From: an uncultured Clostridia bacterium
GTDB lineage: Bacteria; Bacillota; Clostridia; Lachnospirales; Lachnospiraceae
Reading direction: 5' to 3'
DNA length: 64,000 nt
Assembly: GCA_947174885.1 (NCBI GenBank)
Contig: CAMWKO010000002.1
Location: 60,754 to 124,753, forward strand
Part shown: positions 1-7,634 of the stretch, in pieces
Numbering within the stretch: position 1 is the first letter of the stretch
How the letters are laid out: every line of letters begins with the position of its first letter
Translations under genes and position numbers: made by a program
The notes under the pieces: model-generated
What the model saw: the letters and a program-made list of their open reading frames with translations, nothing else
Database searches by the model: none
Told to the model about the DNA's origin: nothing

Positions 1-341
1 TGCAATATTACTTTATCTTTAGAAATAACTATATCTCCCAGTATCAGTTCTCCACTGTCAGGATCAAAGCAATCGTTGTATTCATCCCCGTCTAATATGC
101 TAAAATCTCCAGCGGTCTCATAGTTCACCATTGGAAATGACAGTACATCCGTAGCTTTATCTATATTTCTATGCTCTTTATTTATAGTATGTATTGCTTC
201 ATTATCAACTATTGTCACATTAACTACAGCCTCATACGGACACTTTACATAATCTATTGATGCATTTACTACATCACATATTAATTTTTCATAGTCAAAG
301 CCAAATAACTCATCTGTTTCATTTTCAATATTAATCTCCAT
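1..341 (-). CDS. ybeY: Endoribonuclease YbeY, N-terminal part
   Basis: This is the first 113 codons of a gene that runs off the left edge. YbeY is a metal-dependent RNase needed for 16S rRNA 3' maturation and ribosome quality control. The translation carries the family signature ATDVLSFP at residues 63-70 and GDIVIS near 102-107. The zinc-binding HGxLHLxGYDH motif would lie beyond the window. The ATG at 339-341 follows a clean AGGAGG. The start overlaps the end of the HD-domain gene by 11 bp, so translation is probably coupled. The order yqfD-phoH-HD protein-ybeY is the usual Firmicute arrangement. Identification is firm although the gene is incomplete here. Confidence 0.93.
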   Translation of the reverse strand, partial: MEINIENETDELFGFDYEKLICDVVNASIDYVKCPYEAVVNVTIVDNEAIHTINKEHRNIDKATDVLSFPMVNYETAGDFSILDGDEYNDCFDPDSGELILGDIVISKDKVIL

Positions 342-1572
342 TTTTACCTCCTAATGCTTCAACCTTCTTCTCCCTTGCATCTATAATAGTTTTTACTATT
401 TTATTGTACTCTTCTATTGTAATACCTGACTTGTCTAAATATCCGGCAACCAGTCTGCTCATAATAGCCTTTTCAAATATGTCTTTTGCTTCAAACTCAT
501 CCGCTTTTTTTGAGCTATAGTAATTATATGCATTAATACCTGTATCTATCATCAAAATAATAGCACATTCCTTACTTTTTGCCACTCCGAACTTTATATT
601 ATGTCCTGCAATAATATCTACAATCTCTCTTGGAAACTGATTTTTCTTCGCAAAGGCTACACCTTCATTTACATAATCACTTCCGAATACTTTCCCTATT
701 TCATGGTATAACCCGCCTACATAAGCAATATATTCATCTGCACCTATTTTTTTAGCACATTCCTTTGCAATATCTGCTACTTCCTTTGAATGGTAATAAG
801 TAGAAATTGACTTTGATTTTAAATATTTTAACGGTTTATAATTTTCCTGTGTCATCTGCTTTAAAGCATAAGGAGATGTTCCCTTTTCAATAAATCTTTC
901 ATATACTAATTCTACTGTTAAATATACTAACACTCCAATTATACATCCAAGTGTGCCTACAAAAATAAATGATATTTTTTCGTACTCAATATATACCTCA
1001 TCACAATATATTCTAAATACTCCGTTTAGAATCATATTAAAAACAACAAGTGCCAAAGCTCCGCTATACTTTATAATTTTTTTTGAACCTCTTGATGCCA
1101 TAAGACAGCTAAAAGTTCCTGTAAGTAACATAATGATAGTAAAGAAAAATTCCGGCTCTGATGCCATTGAAAAAAACGCAAAGCCACATATACCTGCATT
1201 TGTCACGATACCTACAGAGAGATTTGTAAAAAATACTGTAAGCATAACTATTGCAATATATGGTCTGTACTCATAAGGCATAAGCATTATAACCGCTGTA
1301 AATATAAGTATAAAATGATACAGCAGTACAGTTTTGAAACCGCTTACCTTGGTAAACAGCATATAAAAGTAAGGTATCAAAATAGAAATAGTCATAAATA
1401 TCACAACCGCTGTTCTTTCATTTGGCCATAGCATTTCATAGTATACCTTTGAAGTCAGATAACTTATAAATGCAGATACTGCTACTATATATACTGTCAT
1501 TATTATTTTAAATATAGGATTTTCAAAATAATCTGTAATCTTATTTTTTTTTGTGTTTTTCATAAATCTCAT
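331..1572 (-). CDS. Multi-pass membrane HD-domain protein (YqfF/PgpH-related)
   Basis: This 413-residue protein has about seven hydrophobic segments between residues 21 and 225, followed by a cytoplasmic HD domain (about 255-400). It sits in the phoH-ybeY slot where Firmicutes carry YqfF/PgpH, a cyclic-di-AMP phosphodiesterase. That family is normally about 700 residues because of a large extracellular domain between the first two membrane segments, and this domain is absent here. The metal ligands align as H261, H290-E291, H324 and D343, so the usual HD pair is HE and the HDIG motif reads HEIG. The ATG at 1570-1572 overlaps phoH by 32 bp; a second ATG at 1561-1563 is equally possible. Activity on c-di-AMP is inferred from position only. 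Confidence 0.8.
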   Translation of the reverse strand: MRFMKNTKKNKITDYFENPIFKIIMTVYIVAVSAFISYLTSKVYYEMLWPNERTAVVIFMTISILIPYFYMLFTKVSGFKTVLLYHFILIFTAVIMLMPYEYRPYIAIVMLTVFFTNLSVGIVTNAGICGFAFFSMASEPEFFFTIIMLLTGTFSCLMASRGSKKIIKYSGALALVVFNMILNGVFRIYCDEVYIEYEKISFIFVGTLGCIIGVLVYLTVELVYERFIEKGTSPYALKQMTQENYKPLKYLKSKSISTYYHSKEVADIAKECAKKIGADEYIAYVGGLYHEIGKVFGSDYVNEGVAFAKKNQFPREIVDIIAGHNIKFGVAKSKECAIILMIDTGINAYNYYSSKKADEFEAKDIFEKAIMSRLVAGYLDKSGITIEEYNKIVKTIIDAREKKVEALGGKNGD

Positions 1573-2506
1573 ATGCCTTTACAATTTTTTGAACTAACGG
1601 ATGACGGACTACATCCAGGTTTGTAAGCTTAATTATTTCTATATCCTCTATATTCTCCAAAACCTTTACTGCTGTTTCAAGACCGGAAGCCTGTCCCTTT
1701 GGTAGATCCTTTTGTGTAAGGTCACCTGTCACTACAATCTTTGAAGAGAAACCGATTCTTGTAAGAAACATCTTCATCTGCGCAGGTGTAGTATTCTGTG
1801 CCTCATCTAATATAATAAATGCATTATCAAGTGTTCTGCCTCTCATATATGCAAGCGGGGCAACCTCTATTAAACCTTTCTCCGAATTATGAATAAAACT
1901 GTCTGCACCCATTATCTGATACAGTGCATCATATAGCGGTCTAAGATACGGATCTACTTTACTTTGCAAATCCCCCGGCAAAAATCCAAGATTTTCTCCT
2001 GCTTCTATAGCAGGTCTTGTAAGAATAATTCTGTTAACTTCATTATTCTTAAATGCTTCTATTGCCATAGCCATAGCAAGGTATGTCTTACCTGTCCCTG
2101 CCGGTCCTATTCCAATCGTTATTGTATTTTTCTTTATGGCATCTGTATATTTCTTTTGGTTTAATGTTTTTGGTTTGATAGGCTTTCCACTAACAGTTCT
2201 GGTCAATATATCACTGTCGATATCAACTATTTTTTCAGTTTTGCCCTCCATCGATAAGGCTATGGCGTACTCTACATTTTGCTCCGTAATAGTGTTACCG
2301 CGTATTGACAGTGTAAGAAGATTGTTTATTACTTCTTCTGCCCTCTTTACCTGGGCTTTTTCTCCTGTAATTTTAACTGTATCATTTCTATATATGATAG
2401 ATACATATAATGTCTTTTCTATTTTCTTTGCAAATTCATCAAAACTCCCAAATATATTCTGGCTATGAACTGCTGACATATTTTCAATCGTAGCTATTTC
2501 ACTCAT
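1541..2506 (-). CDS. phoH: PhoH family ATPase
   Basis: This 321-residue protein is the PhoH/PhoL type: an N-terminal KH-like region (about 15-70) followed by a P-loop ATPase. Walker A GPAGTGKT is at 134-141 and Walker B FIILDEAQN at about 231-239. PhoH-like proteins of this neighbourhood are linked to RNA metabolism and ribosome maturation, which suits the adjacent ybeY. The start is preceded by AGGAGA and lies 12 bp after the yqfD stop, so yqfC-yqfD-phoH-HD-ybeY read as one operon. The length is normal for the family and nothing is missing. Confidence 0.93.
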   Translation of the reverse strand: MSEIATIENMSAVHSQNIFGSFDEFAKKIEKTLYVSIIYRNDTVKITGEKAQVKRAEEVINNLLTLSIRGNTITEQNVEYAIALSMEGKTEKIVDIDSDILTRTVSGKPIKPKTLNQKKYTDAIKKNTITIGIGPAGTGKTYLAMAMAIEAFKNNEVNRIILTRPAIEAGENLGFLPGDLQSKVDPYLRPLYDALYQIMGADSFIHNSEKGLIEVAPLAYMRGRTLDNAFIILDEAQNTTPAQMKMFLTRIGFSSKIVVTGDLTQKDLPKGQASGLETAVKVLENIEDIEIIKLTNLDVVRHPLVQKIVKAYEIYEKHKKK

Positions 2507-2518
2507 GTATCTTCTCCT

Positions 2519-3691
2519 CTAGTCAACTTCTTTCAAAACAACTATATCACCTTTTGCCACAAAGTAGCCATCAGTATTTTCTATTTTAACATTATTCTCT
2601 ATAATCTGTATACTTTTTTCATCTAAATTTTCCAAAAAATAATTAAAATTCTCATTAAGTATAGATATACATTCAGATTTATCATATTCATCATCATAAA
2701 TTTCATATTCTTTTTCAGTACAGGTGTACATGTAAACAGGTAAATAGAAATTATCAGTGAGCTTTAGCTGCTTTACATTATATACATAATCACTTGTATT
2801 ATTCTTATTTCCAAAAAAGTCAATATCTATCATTTTATCAAATATAACAAATTTGTAGCTTGTATCCTCATCCAGATATTTCTTATTTTTATATCCTATA
2901 GATATTTTATCATAATACTCATACACTACCAGCTCATATATAGTTCCGTCCGCCACTACATCTTTTGTATCTATAACAGTACCGCTGTCATCTACTATAT
3001 CATAATTTCCTTTAATAAGCACATCTCCCGCCTTTACAAGATCTCCTGCCTTTACCATTGGAGTCCCGCTTCTCGTAACTATACTGTCAATTATACCATC
3101 CTCTTTTGCCAATATATCCTTAAAATCATTTTTATTATCATTAATATTTTCTATATTGAAATTTTCTTTAATATGTATAATCAATCTGGTTCCCGTAAGT
3201 TCTACGGACACCCAGGTAATATCAAAATATTCATTTCTGATTGCCCTCTCCAGTTCTTCACCATTAATATTATTTTTATATATTCCGTGTGATACTCCGT
3301 TTTCCTCCAGAAAGTCAAGTATTTCTTCATCAGAATATGTATAATTGCCCTCTACGGAAATTTGCCACACAAATAAGGATAATACAAACATCATTATAAA
3401 TGATGTAAGAATCCCCAGAAACATCATTTTTCTTTTTCTGTTTTTATGTACAAAAAACGGAAAACCTGTCTTTTTATTTATTTTTACCTTAATCCTGCAC
3501 TTTCTTACCACATCATGCAAAGCAAAAAAATCCCTTGCCTGCATCTTTATAATAGCCTTGTCTTTCATATTTTCAACAGAATAGAATTCTATTCCTCTTG
3601 CACTGCATATATTCAAAAATCTGCTTATATTACATCCTGAAACCTCAATATGTATATATCCATAGAACCAAACAATAAGTTTATTTATCAA
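2519..3691 (-). CDS. yqfD: Sporulation protein YqfD
   Basis: This 390-residue protein matches the YqfD family, a membrane-associated sporulation protein of unknown mechanism made in the mother cell. It has a soluble N-terminal region, one clear membrane segment (about residues 88-112) and a large extracytoplasmic part with the family-typical stretch around residue 200 (GTPMVKAGDLVKAGDVLI). The start is a TTG at 3689-3691, well placed after GGAGG; it overlaps the yqfC stop by 11 bp, so the two are probably translationally coupled. It lies directly upstream of phoH, as in Bacillus and Clostridia. The function in spores is taken from family knowledge. Confidence 0.9.
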   Translation of the reverse strand: MINKLIVWFYGYIHIEVSGCNISRFLNICSARGIEFYSVENMKDKAIIKMQARDFFALHDVVRKCRIKVKINKKTGFPFFVHKNRKRKMMFLGILTSFIMMFVLSLFVWQISVEGNYTYSDEEILDFLEENGVSHGIYKNNINGEELERAIRNEYFDITWVSVELTGTRLIIHIKENFNIENINDNKNDFKDILAKEDGIIDSIVTRSGTPMVKAGDLVKAGDVLIKGNYDIVDDSGTVIDTKDVVADGTIYELVVYEYYDKISIGYKNKKYLDEDTSYKFVIFDKMIDIDFFGNKNNTSDYVYNVKQLKLTDNFYLPVYMYTCTEKEYEIYDDEYDKSECISILNENFNYFLENLDEKSIQIIENNVKIENTDGYFVAKGDIVVLKEVD

Positions 3692-3944
3692 AGATAACCT
3701 CCGAAATAATCCCTTTAATTACCATATCTGTCTTTGTAAAGTTATCTATTTTTAAATTTTTTCCATTAATAATCACTATATTCTTCTTGCCTCTGACAGA
3801 TATCTTTTTATCATTATATTCAATAATAGATTTATAATTCTCAATATATGCCTCATAGCTTCCTGTAAGATATATATTCATTGCACCTAATAATAAATCC
3901 TTCGGAAGTTCTAATTTATCGGTAATTTTAAATCCTAATCCCAC
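3681..3944 (-). CDS. yqfC: Sporulation protein YqfC
   Basis: This 87-residue protein is a YabP/YqfC family member: a small beta-rich protein (motifs LTGSYEAYIENYK and SVRGKKNIVIINGKNLKI) conserved in endospore formers. The start is a GTG at 3942-3944 with GGAGG seven bases upstream. It overlaps yqfD, giving the conserved yqfC-yqfD pair. A plausible sigma-E promoter lies about 30-60 bp upstream (3976-4004), which agrees with the known sigma-E control of this pair in Bacillus subtilis. An 18-bp perfect palindrome lies between that promoter and the ribosome binding site. Confidence 0.9.
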   Translation of the reverse strand: MGLGFKITDKLELPKDLLLGAMNIYLTGSYEAYIENYKSIIEYNDKKISVRGKKNIVIINGKNLKIDNFTKTDMVIKGIISEVIFDK

Positions 3945-3956
3945 GCCTATGCCTCC

Positions 3957-3974
3957 AAAGTAATCTATTACTTT
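3957..3974. repeat. 18-bp perfect palindrome in the yqfC leader
   Basis: AAAGTAAT-CT-ATTACTTT reads the same on both strands, apart from the two central bases. It lies between the candidate sigma-E -10 box and the yqfC ribosome binding site, so it could be an operator or a small RNA hairpin. No regulator is identified. Confidence 0.5.
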
Positions 3975-3975
3975 A

Positions 3976-4004
3976 AATATATGCTCGTTTCATCAAAATG
4001 TTAC
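3976..4004 (-). promoter_or_regulatory. Candidate sigma-E promoter of yqfCD
   Basis: On the minus strand GTAACAT (3998-4004) and CATATATT (3976-3983) are separated by 14 bp, which resembles the sigma-E pattern (KMATATT, N14, CATACANT). The -35 match is partial. The placement upstream of yqfC, a known sigma-E target in Bacillus, supports it. Confidence 0.45.
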
Positions 4005-4041
4005 CAGAAAATGTTTTAATTTACTCAATAATATAAAAGTA

Positions 4042-4080
4042 AGATAAAAAATCCCCGTAGAATATTTTCTACGAGGATTT
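4042..4080 (-). terminator. Intrinsic terminator of rpsU
   Basis: On the minus strand a 13-bp stem (AATCCTCGTAGAA pairing with TTCTACGGGGATT, one G-U pair) with a 4-base loop is followed by a T-rich run. It lies about 20 bp after the rpsU stop and separates rpsU from the sporulation genes. Confidence 0.85.
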
Positions 4081-4097
4081 ACACAATCATTATAACA

Positions 4098-4274
4098 CTA
4101 GTTAAATTTTCTCTTTCTAGCAGCTTCTGATTTCTTTTTACGCTTTACACTTGGCTTTTCGTAATGTTCTCTTTTACGAATCTCCTGCTGAATACCAGCC
4201 TTTGCACAATTTCTCTTAAATCTGCGTAAAGCACTATCTAAGCTTTCGTTTTCTTTAACGATTACATTTGACAT
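4098..4274 (-). CDS. rpsU: 30S ribosomal protein S21
   Basis: This is ribosomal protein S21, 58 residues, beginning [19 protein letters not shown] and ending in a Lys/Arg-rich tail. The small-subunit protein helps recognise the Shine-Dalgarno interaction. The reading frame is open further upstream, but the ATG at 4272-4274 gives the family N-terminus and has G-rich ribosome binding sequence upstream. The gene has its own strong promoter (4351-4378), a roughly 70-base leader with competing hairpins, and its own terminator, so it is probably monocistronic. Confidence 0.97.
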   Translation of the reverse strand: MSNVIVKENESLDSALRRFKRNCAKAGIQQEIRKREHYEKPSVKRKKKSEAARKRKFN

Positions 4275-4294
4275 AGACTCACCTAACCTCCCTC

Positions 4295-4348
4295 CAGTTG
4301 TCGATTGTGCACTATACAACTGTATGGGTATATTTTATTGCACAACTG
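4295..4348 (-). promoter_or_regulatory. rpsU leader with mutually exclusive hairpins
   Basis: In the minus-strand leader, CAGTTGT (4316-4322) can pair with ACAACTG (4295-4301), which directly abuts the GGAGG ribosome binding site. Alternatively TTGTGCA (4339-4345) can pair with TGCACAA (4305-4311). The two arrangements overlap and would compete. This looks like a structured leader, possibly autoregulatory; no known Rfam class is claimed. Confidence 0.45.
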
Positions 4349-4350
4349 TC

Positions 4351-4378
4351 ATTATAGCATAATATAACAATTCGTCAA
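4351..4378 (-). promoter_or_regulatory. Sigma-A promoter of rpsU
   Basis: On the minus strand TTGACG (4373-4378) and TATAAT (4351-4356) are 16 bp apart, a near-consensus housekeeping promoter placed about 80 bp upstream of the rpsU start. Confidence 0.85.
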
Positions 4379-4410
4379 CCTTTTTTTTGTAAATTTTGTT
4401 ACTGTAATAT

Positions 4411-7065
4411 TTATAATTGTCCTTCAAGTGTCTTTTTAGCTACTTCTAGTGCTTCATTTATCTTAGCAGGTAGCTTTCCGCCGGCCTGTGCCATATTTGG
4501 ACGTCCTCCACCGCCACCGCCTACAGTCTTAGCTACCTCTTTAATAATATTTCCTGCATGAACACCTTTTTTTACCAAATCTTCTGTTGCCATTGTAATA
4601 AGATTTACTTTATCGGAAGCAACCTCTGAGGCTAATACTATAACACCGCTACCAAGCTTTTCTTTCAAATCATCTCCAAGATTTCTAAGTTCATTCATCT
4701 CAACATTAGGAATATTTACTCCTAAGAATTTAACACCAAGAACTTCGCAAACCCTGTCCATAACATTTCCCATAGCCTGTGATGCAGCCTTACTCTTTAA
4801 TGATTCATTTTCACCTGTAAGTGTCTTGATTTCAGCCAACATATGACTAATTTTATCATTCAGATTTGCCGGTGTAGTCTTTATAAGTCTGCATACATCA
4901 TTAAGCTTTTCTTCAATTTCCCTATAGTATTCAAACACTGCATTACCTGTTAATGCTTCTATTCTTCTGGTATTTGCAGCAACACCTGTTTCAGAAACAA
5001 TCTTAAATGCCGTAATCAGACCTGTATTTTTTACATGTGTACCACCGCAAAATTCCTTTGAAAAATCGCTCATACATACAACTCTTACTACATCACCATA
5101 TTTTTCTCCAAATAACGCTTTAGCACCTGTTTTTCTTGCATCTTCTATGCTTAAAACCTTTGTCTCCACATCTATGGCTTCTGCGATTTTTTCATTTACT
5201 ATGCTTTCAACCTTTGCAATCTCCTCATCTGTCATAGCTGAAAAATGTGTAAAGTCGAATCTGAGTCTGTTAGGTGTAACAAGTGAACCTGACTGTTCTA
5301 CATGTGAACCTAACACAATTCTTAAAGCCTCCTGAAGAAGATGTGTTGCACTATGATTCTTGGCTGTATCACCTCTAAGTGTTTCATTTACTTTAAGATT
5401 TACTGTATCAGAAACCTTAAAGGACCCCTTTGTAACCTTTCCTACATGACCCACTTTTCCACCTTTAAGTTTAACTGTATCCAATACCTCAAACTCAGAG
5501 GCTTCCGTAGTAATTACACCTGTATCCCCCTGCTGACCACCCATTGTAGCATAAAAAGGTGTCTTGGTTACGATAATTGTACCCTCCATGCCTTCTGTTA
5601 ATTCATCTACAAGCTCTGTAGAAGTTGTAAGTACCGTAATTTCAGAGCTGTCGGAAAGAGTTTCATAGCCTGTAAACTCAGATGTAATTTCCGGATTAAT
5701 TTTATCATAAACCGTAGCATCAGCACCCATATAGTTAGTTTCTTTTCTGGCGCCTCTGGCAGTTTCCTTCTGCTTGTCCATTGCTTTATTAAATCCGTCC
5801 ATATCTACAGTAAATCCCTTTTCCTCGAGTATTTCTACAGTAAGGTCAATAGGGAAACCATAAGTATCATAAAGTTTAAATGCATTATCGCCACTCAGGC
5901 ACTTACTTCCCGACTTAACTAAATCCTCTTCAATATCAGAAAGAATCTTTAAACCCTGATCTATAGTTTTATTGAAGTTCTCTTCTTCCGTAGTTAATAC
6001 CTTTAAAATAAGTTCTCTTTTCTCTTCAAGCTCAGGATATCCATCCTTGCTGCTGTCAATAACCGTTGTTGCAAGCTTTGCCAGAAACAGACCATCTATT
6101 CCAAGAGTTCTTCCATGTCTTGCAGCTCTTCTTAAGAGTCTTCTAAACACATAACCTACGCCCTCATTTGATGGAATAACACCATCCGATGCCATAAATG
6201 TAACAGAGCGTATATGGTCTGTAATAAGTCTTATTGAAATATCCTTTTTTTCATCCTGCATATATGTGACACCTGCAAGTTCACAAATTCTGTCACGAAT
6301 AGCCTTCATGGTATCAATATCAAATACGGAATCCACATCCTGTACTACTACAGCTAATCGTTCAAGTCCCATACCGGTATCAATATTCTTCTGCTTAAGT
6401 TCCGTATAATTGTGATGTCCGTCACTTTCAAACTGTGTAAATACGTTGTTCCAAACCTCCATAAATCTGTCACAGTCACAGCCTACCTTACAATCCGGTT
6501 TGCCACAGCCATACTTAGCACCTCTATCATAGTAAATTTCTGAACATGGACCGCAGGGACCTGCACCATGCTCCCAGAAATTATCACAATCACCGTTTTC
6601 ATCTCTGTAAAATCTTGTAACCCTGTCAGCAGGTACACCTACTTCTTTTGTCCAGATTTCAAAGGCTTCATCATCATCTGCATATATTGAAGGATATAAT
6701 CTGTCCTCCTCCATACCTATAACCTTTGTTAAAAATTCCCATGACCAGTTAATGGCCTCATGTTTAAAATAATCACCAAAGGAGAAGTTTCCAAGCATTT
6801 CAAAAAATGTTAAATGTCTTGCCGTCTTTCCTACATTGTCAATATCACCTGTTCTTATACATTTCTGACAGGTTGTTATCCTTTTCTTAGGTGGGATTTC
6901 CTGTCCTGTAAAGTAAGGTTTTAATGGTGCCATACCAGCATTAATTAATAGTAAGCTATTATCATTATGTGGAACTAATGAAAAGCTGTTCATCTTTAAA
7001 TGATCTTTACTTTCAAAAAACTCCAGATATTTTCTTCTAAGCTCGTTTACACCGTATTTTTCCAT
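4411..7065 (-). CDS. alaS: Alanyl-tRNA synthetase
   Basis: AlaRS charges tRNA-Ala and edits mischarged Ser/Gly. The 884-residue protein has the class II catalytic core at the N-terminus (MEKYGVNELRRKYLEFFESK onward, with the TCQKCIRTGDIDNVG and HLTFFEMLGNFSFGDYFK segments), the editing domain with the HSATHLL motif and the downstream C...GGTH zinc ligands (FCGGTHV), and the C-terminal DHHA1 domain with its glycine-rich stretch near the end. An in-frame TTG lies 12 bp upstream, but GGAGG is spaced five bases from the ATG at 7063-7065, so that start is chosen. No T-box leader was found; the gene follows a 52-codon membrane-protein gene and probably shares its promoter. Confidence 0.97.
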   Translation of the reverse strand: MEKYGVNELRRKYLEFFESKDHLKMNSFSLVPHNDNSLLLINAGMAPLKPYFTGQEIPPKKRITTCQKCIRTGDIDNVGKTARHLTFFEMLGNFSFGDYFKHEAINWSWEFLTKVIGMEEDRLYPSIYADDDEAFEIWTKEVGVPADRVTRFYRDENGDCDNFWEHGAGPCGPCSEIYYDRGAKYGCGKPDCKVGCDCDRFMEVWNNVFTQFESDGHHNYTELKQKNIDTGMGLERLAVVVQDVDSVFDIDTMKAIRDRICELAGVTYMQDEKKDISIRLITDHIRSVTFMASDGVIPSNEGVGYVFRRLLRRAARHGRTLGIDGLFLAKLATTVIDSSKDGYPELEEKRELILKVLTTEEENFNKTIDQGLKILSDIEEDLVKSGSKCLSGDNAFKLYDTYGFPIDLTVEILEEKGFTVDMDGFNKAMDKQKETARGARKETNYMGADATVYDKINPEITSEFTGYETLSDSSEITVLTTSTELVDELTEGMEGTIIVTKTPFYATMGGQQGDTGVITTEASEFEVLDTVKLKGGKVGHVGKVTKGSFKVSDTVNLKVNETLRGDTAKNHSATHLLQEALRIVLGSHVEQSGSLVTPNRLRFDFTHFSAMTDEEIAKVESIVNEKIAEAIDVETKVLSIEDARKTGAKALFGEKYGDVVRVVCMSDFSKEFCGGTHVKNTGLITAFKIVSETGVAANTRRIEALTGNAVFEYYREIEEKLNDVCRLIKTTPANLNDKISHMLAEIKTLTGENESLKSKAASQAMGNVMDRVCEVLGVKFLGVNIPNVEMNELRNLGDDLKEKLGSGVIVLASEVASDKVNLITMATEDLVKKGVHAGNIIKEVAKTVGGGGGGRPNMAQAGGKLPAKINEALEVAKKTLEGQL

Positions 7066-7128
7066 AATGTCCTCCAAAATAAGTAAATATAATTTTATAT
7101 TTATACCTTAACCTTTTATTTTTAATGT

Positions 7129-7287
7129 TTAAACATTTTCAGTCTTTTCTGTATTTTCAGTCTTTAATTTAACCTTCTTATCTTTTCTGTCTCTGAGTTT
7201 TTTGCCTAAAAATACGCCTGCTACTGCTACAGCCACAATTGTAATAAATTCTGCTGAATAAAATAATAACATCTTAAGAAATTCCAT
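7129..7287 (-). CDS. Small single-pass membrane protein
   Basis: This is a 52-residue protein: a hydrophobic N-terminal segment (about residues 3-29, ending AGVFLGKKL) followed by a strongly charged Lys/Glu tail. It is not recognised by name. The ATG at 7285-7287 has AAGGAG nine bases upstream; the frame continues 13 codons upstream but without a ribosome site. It lies 63 bp before alaS and has a good promoter of its own (7330-7358), so alaS is probably co-transcribed with it. A membrane location with the tail in the cytoplasm is inferred from the charge distribution. Confidence 0.7.
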   Translation of the reverse strand: MEFLKMLLFYSAEFITIVAVAVAGVFLGKKLRDRKDKKVKLKTENTEKTENV

Positions 7288-7329
7288 AAACAACACTCCT
7301 TTTCTGTTTGTGAACTCAAATATCATTAA

Positions 7330-7358
7330 ATTTTATCATATTTTACCACTAATATCAA
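7330..7358 (-). promoter_or_regulatory. Sigma-A promoter for the small membrane gene and alaS
   Basis: On the minus strand TTGATA (7353-7358), a 17-bp spacer and TAAAAT (7330-7335) form a near-consensus promoter about 45 bp upstream of the 52-codon gene. Confidence 0.75.
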
Positions 7359-7373
7359 TATCGGAAATTTCTT

Positions 7374-7553
7374 GAGTTTCCGTATTTTTTATTTTTAGCT
7401 TCAAAAAGTCTTGTTGCCAAAGGCAACATAGACATCTTGCACAAAAAGTTGCAGATGAGAGTGAACTTTCATCTTCAACTTTTTGTGCAAGATGCTTACA
7501 TCGTTATGATGATGTAAGCTTTTTGAAGCTAAAAATAAAAAATACGGAAACTC
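7374..7553. repeat. Full copy of a palindromic MITE-like repeat
   Basis: This 180-bp element has perfect 35-bp terminal inverted repeats (7374-7408 and 7519-7553; outer end GAGTTTCCGTATTTTTTATT). Inside is a second inverted repeat built on CATCTTGCACAAAAAGTTG and its complement, a small TTGCCAAAGGCAA hairpin, and a CTTACATC...GATGTAAG pair. It contains no open reading frame. Related partial copies occur at 9380, 28226, 30350, 40634, 60482 and 63935. It fills most of the 7288-7634 gap. It resembles a MITE or a large REP-like element; no transposase for it is seen in the window. Confidence 0.9.
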
Positions 7554-7634
7554 TAACGGAAGTTTAAACTATTTCGGATATCTATCTTTTCTTTAAGCGG
7601 ACACTTCAACTCAAGCAATTATGATTATAATATT

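Noticed and set aside
7066..7128. T-box leader for alaS
   Set aside because: No AGGGTGGNACCGCG-type sequence or specifier-loop architecture was found; the gap after the upstream small gene is only about 63 bp.
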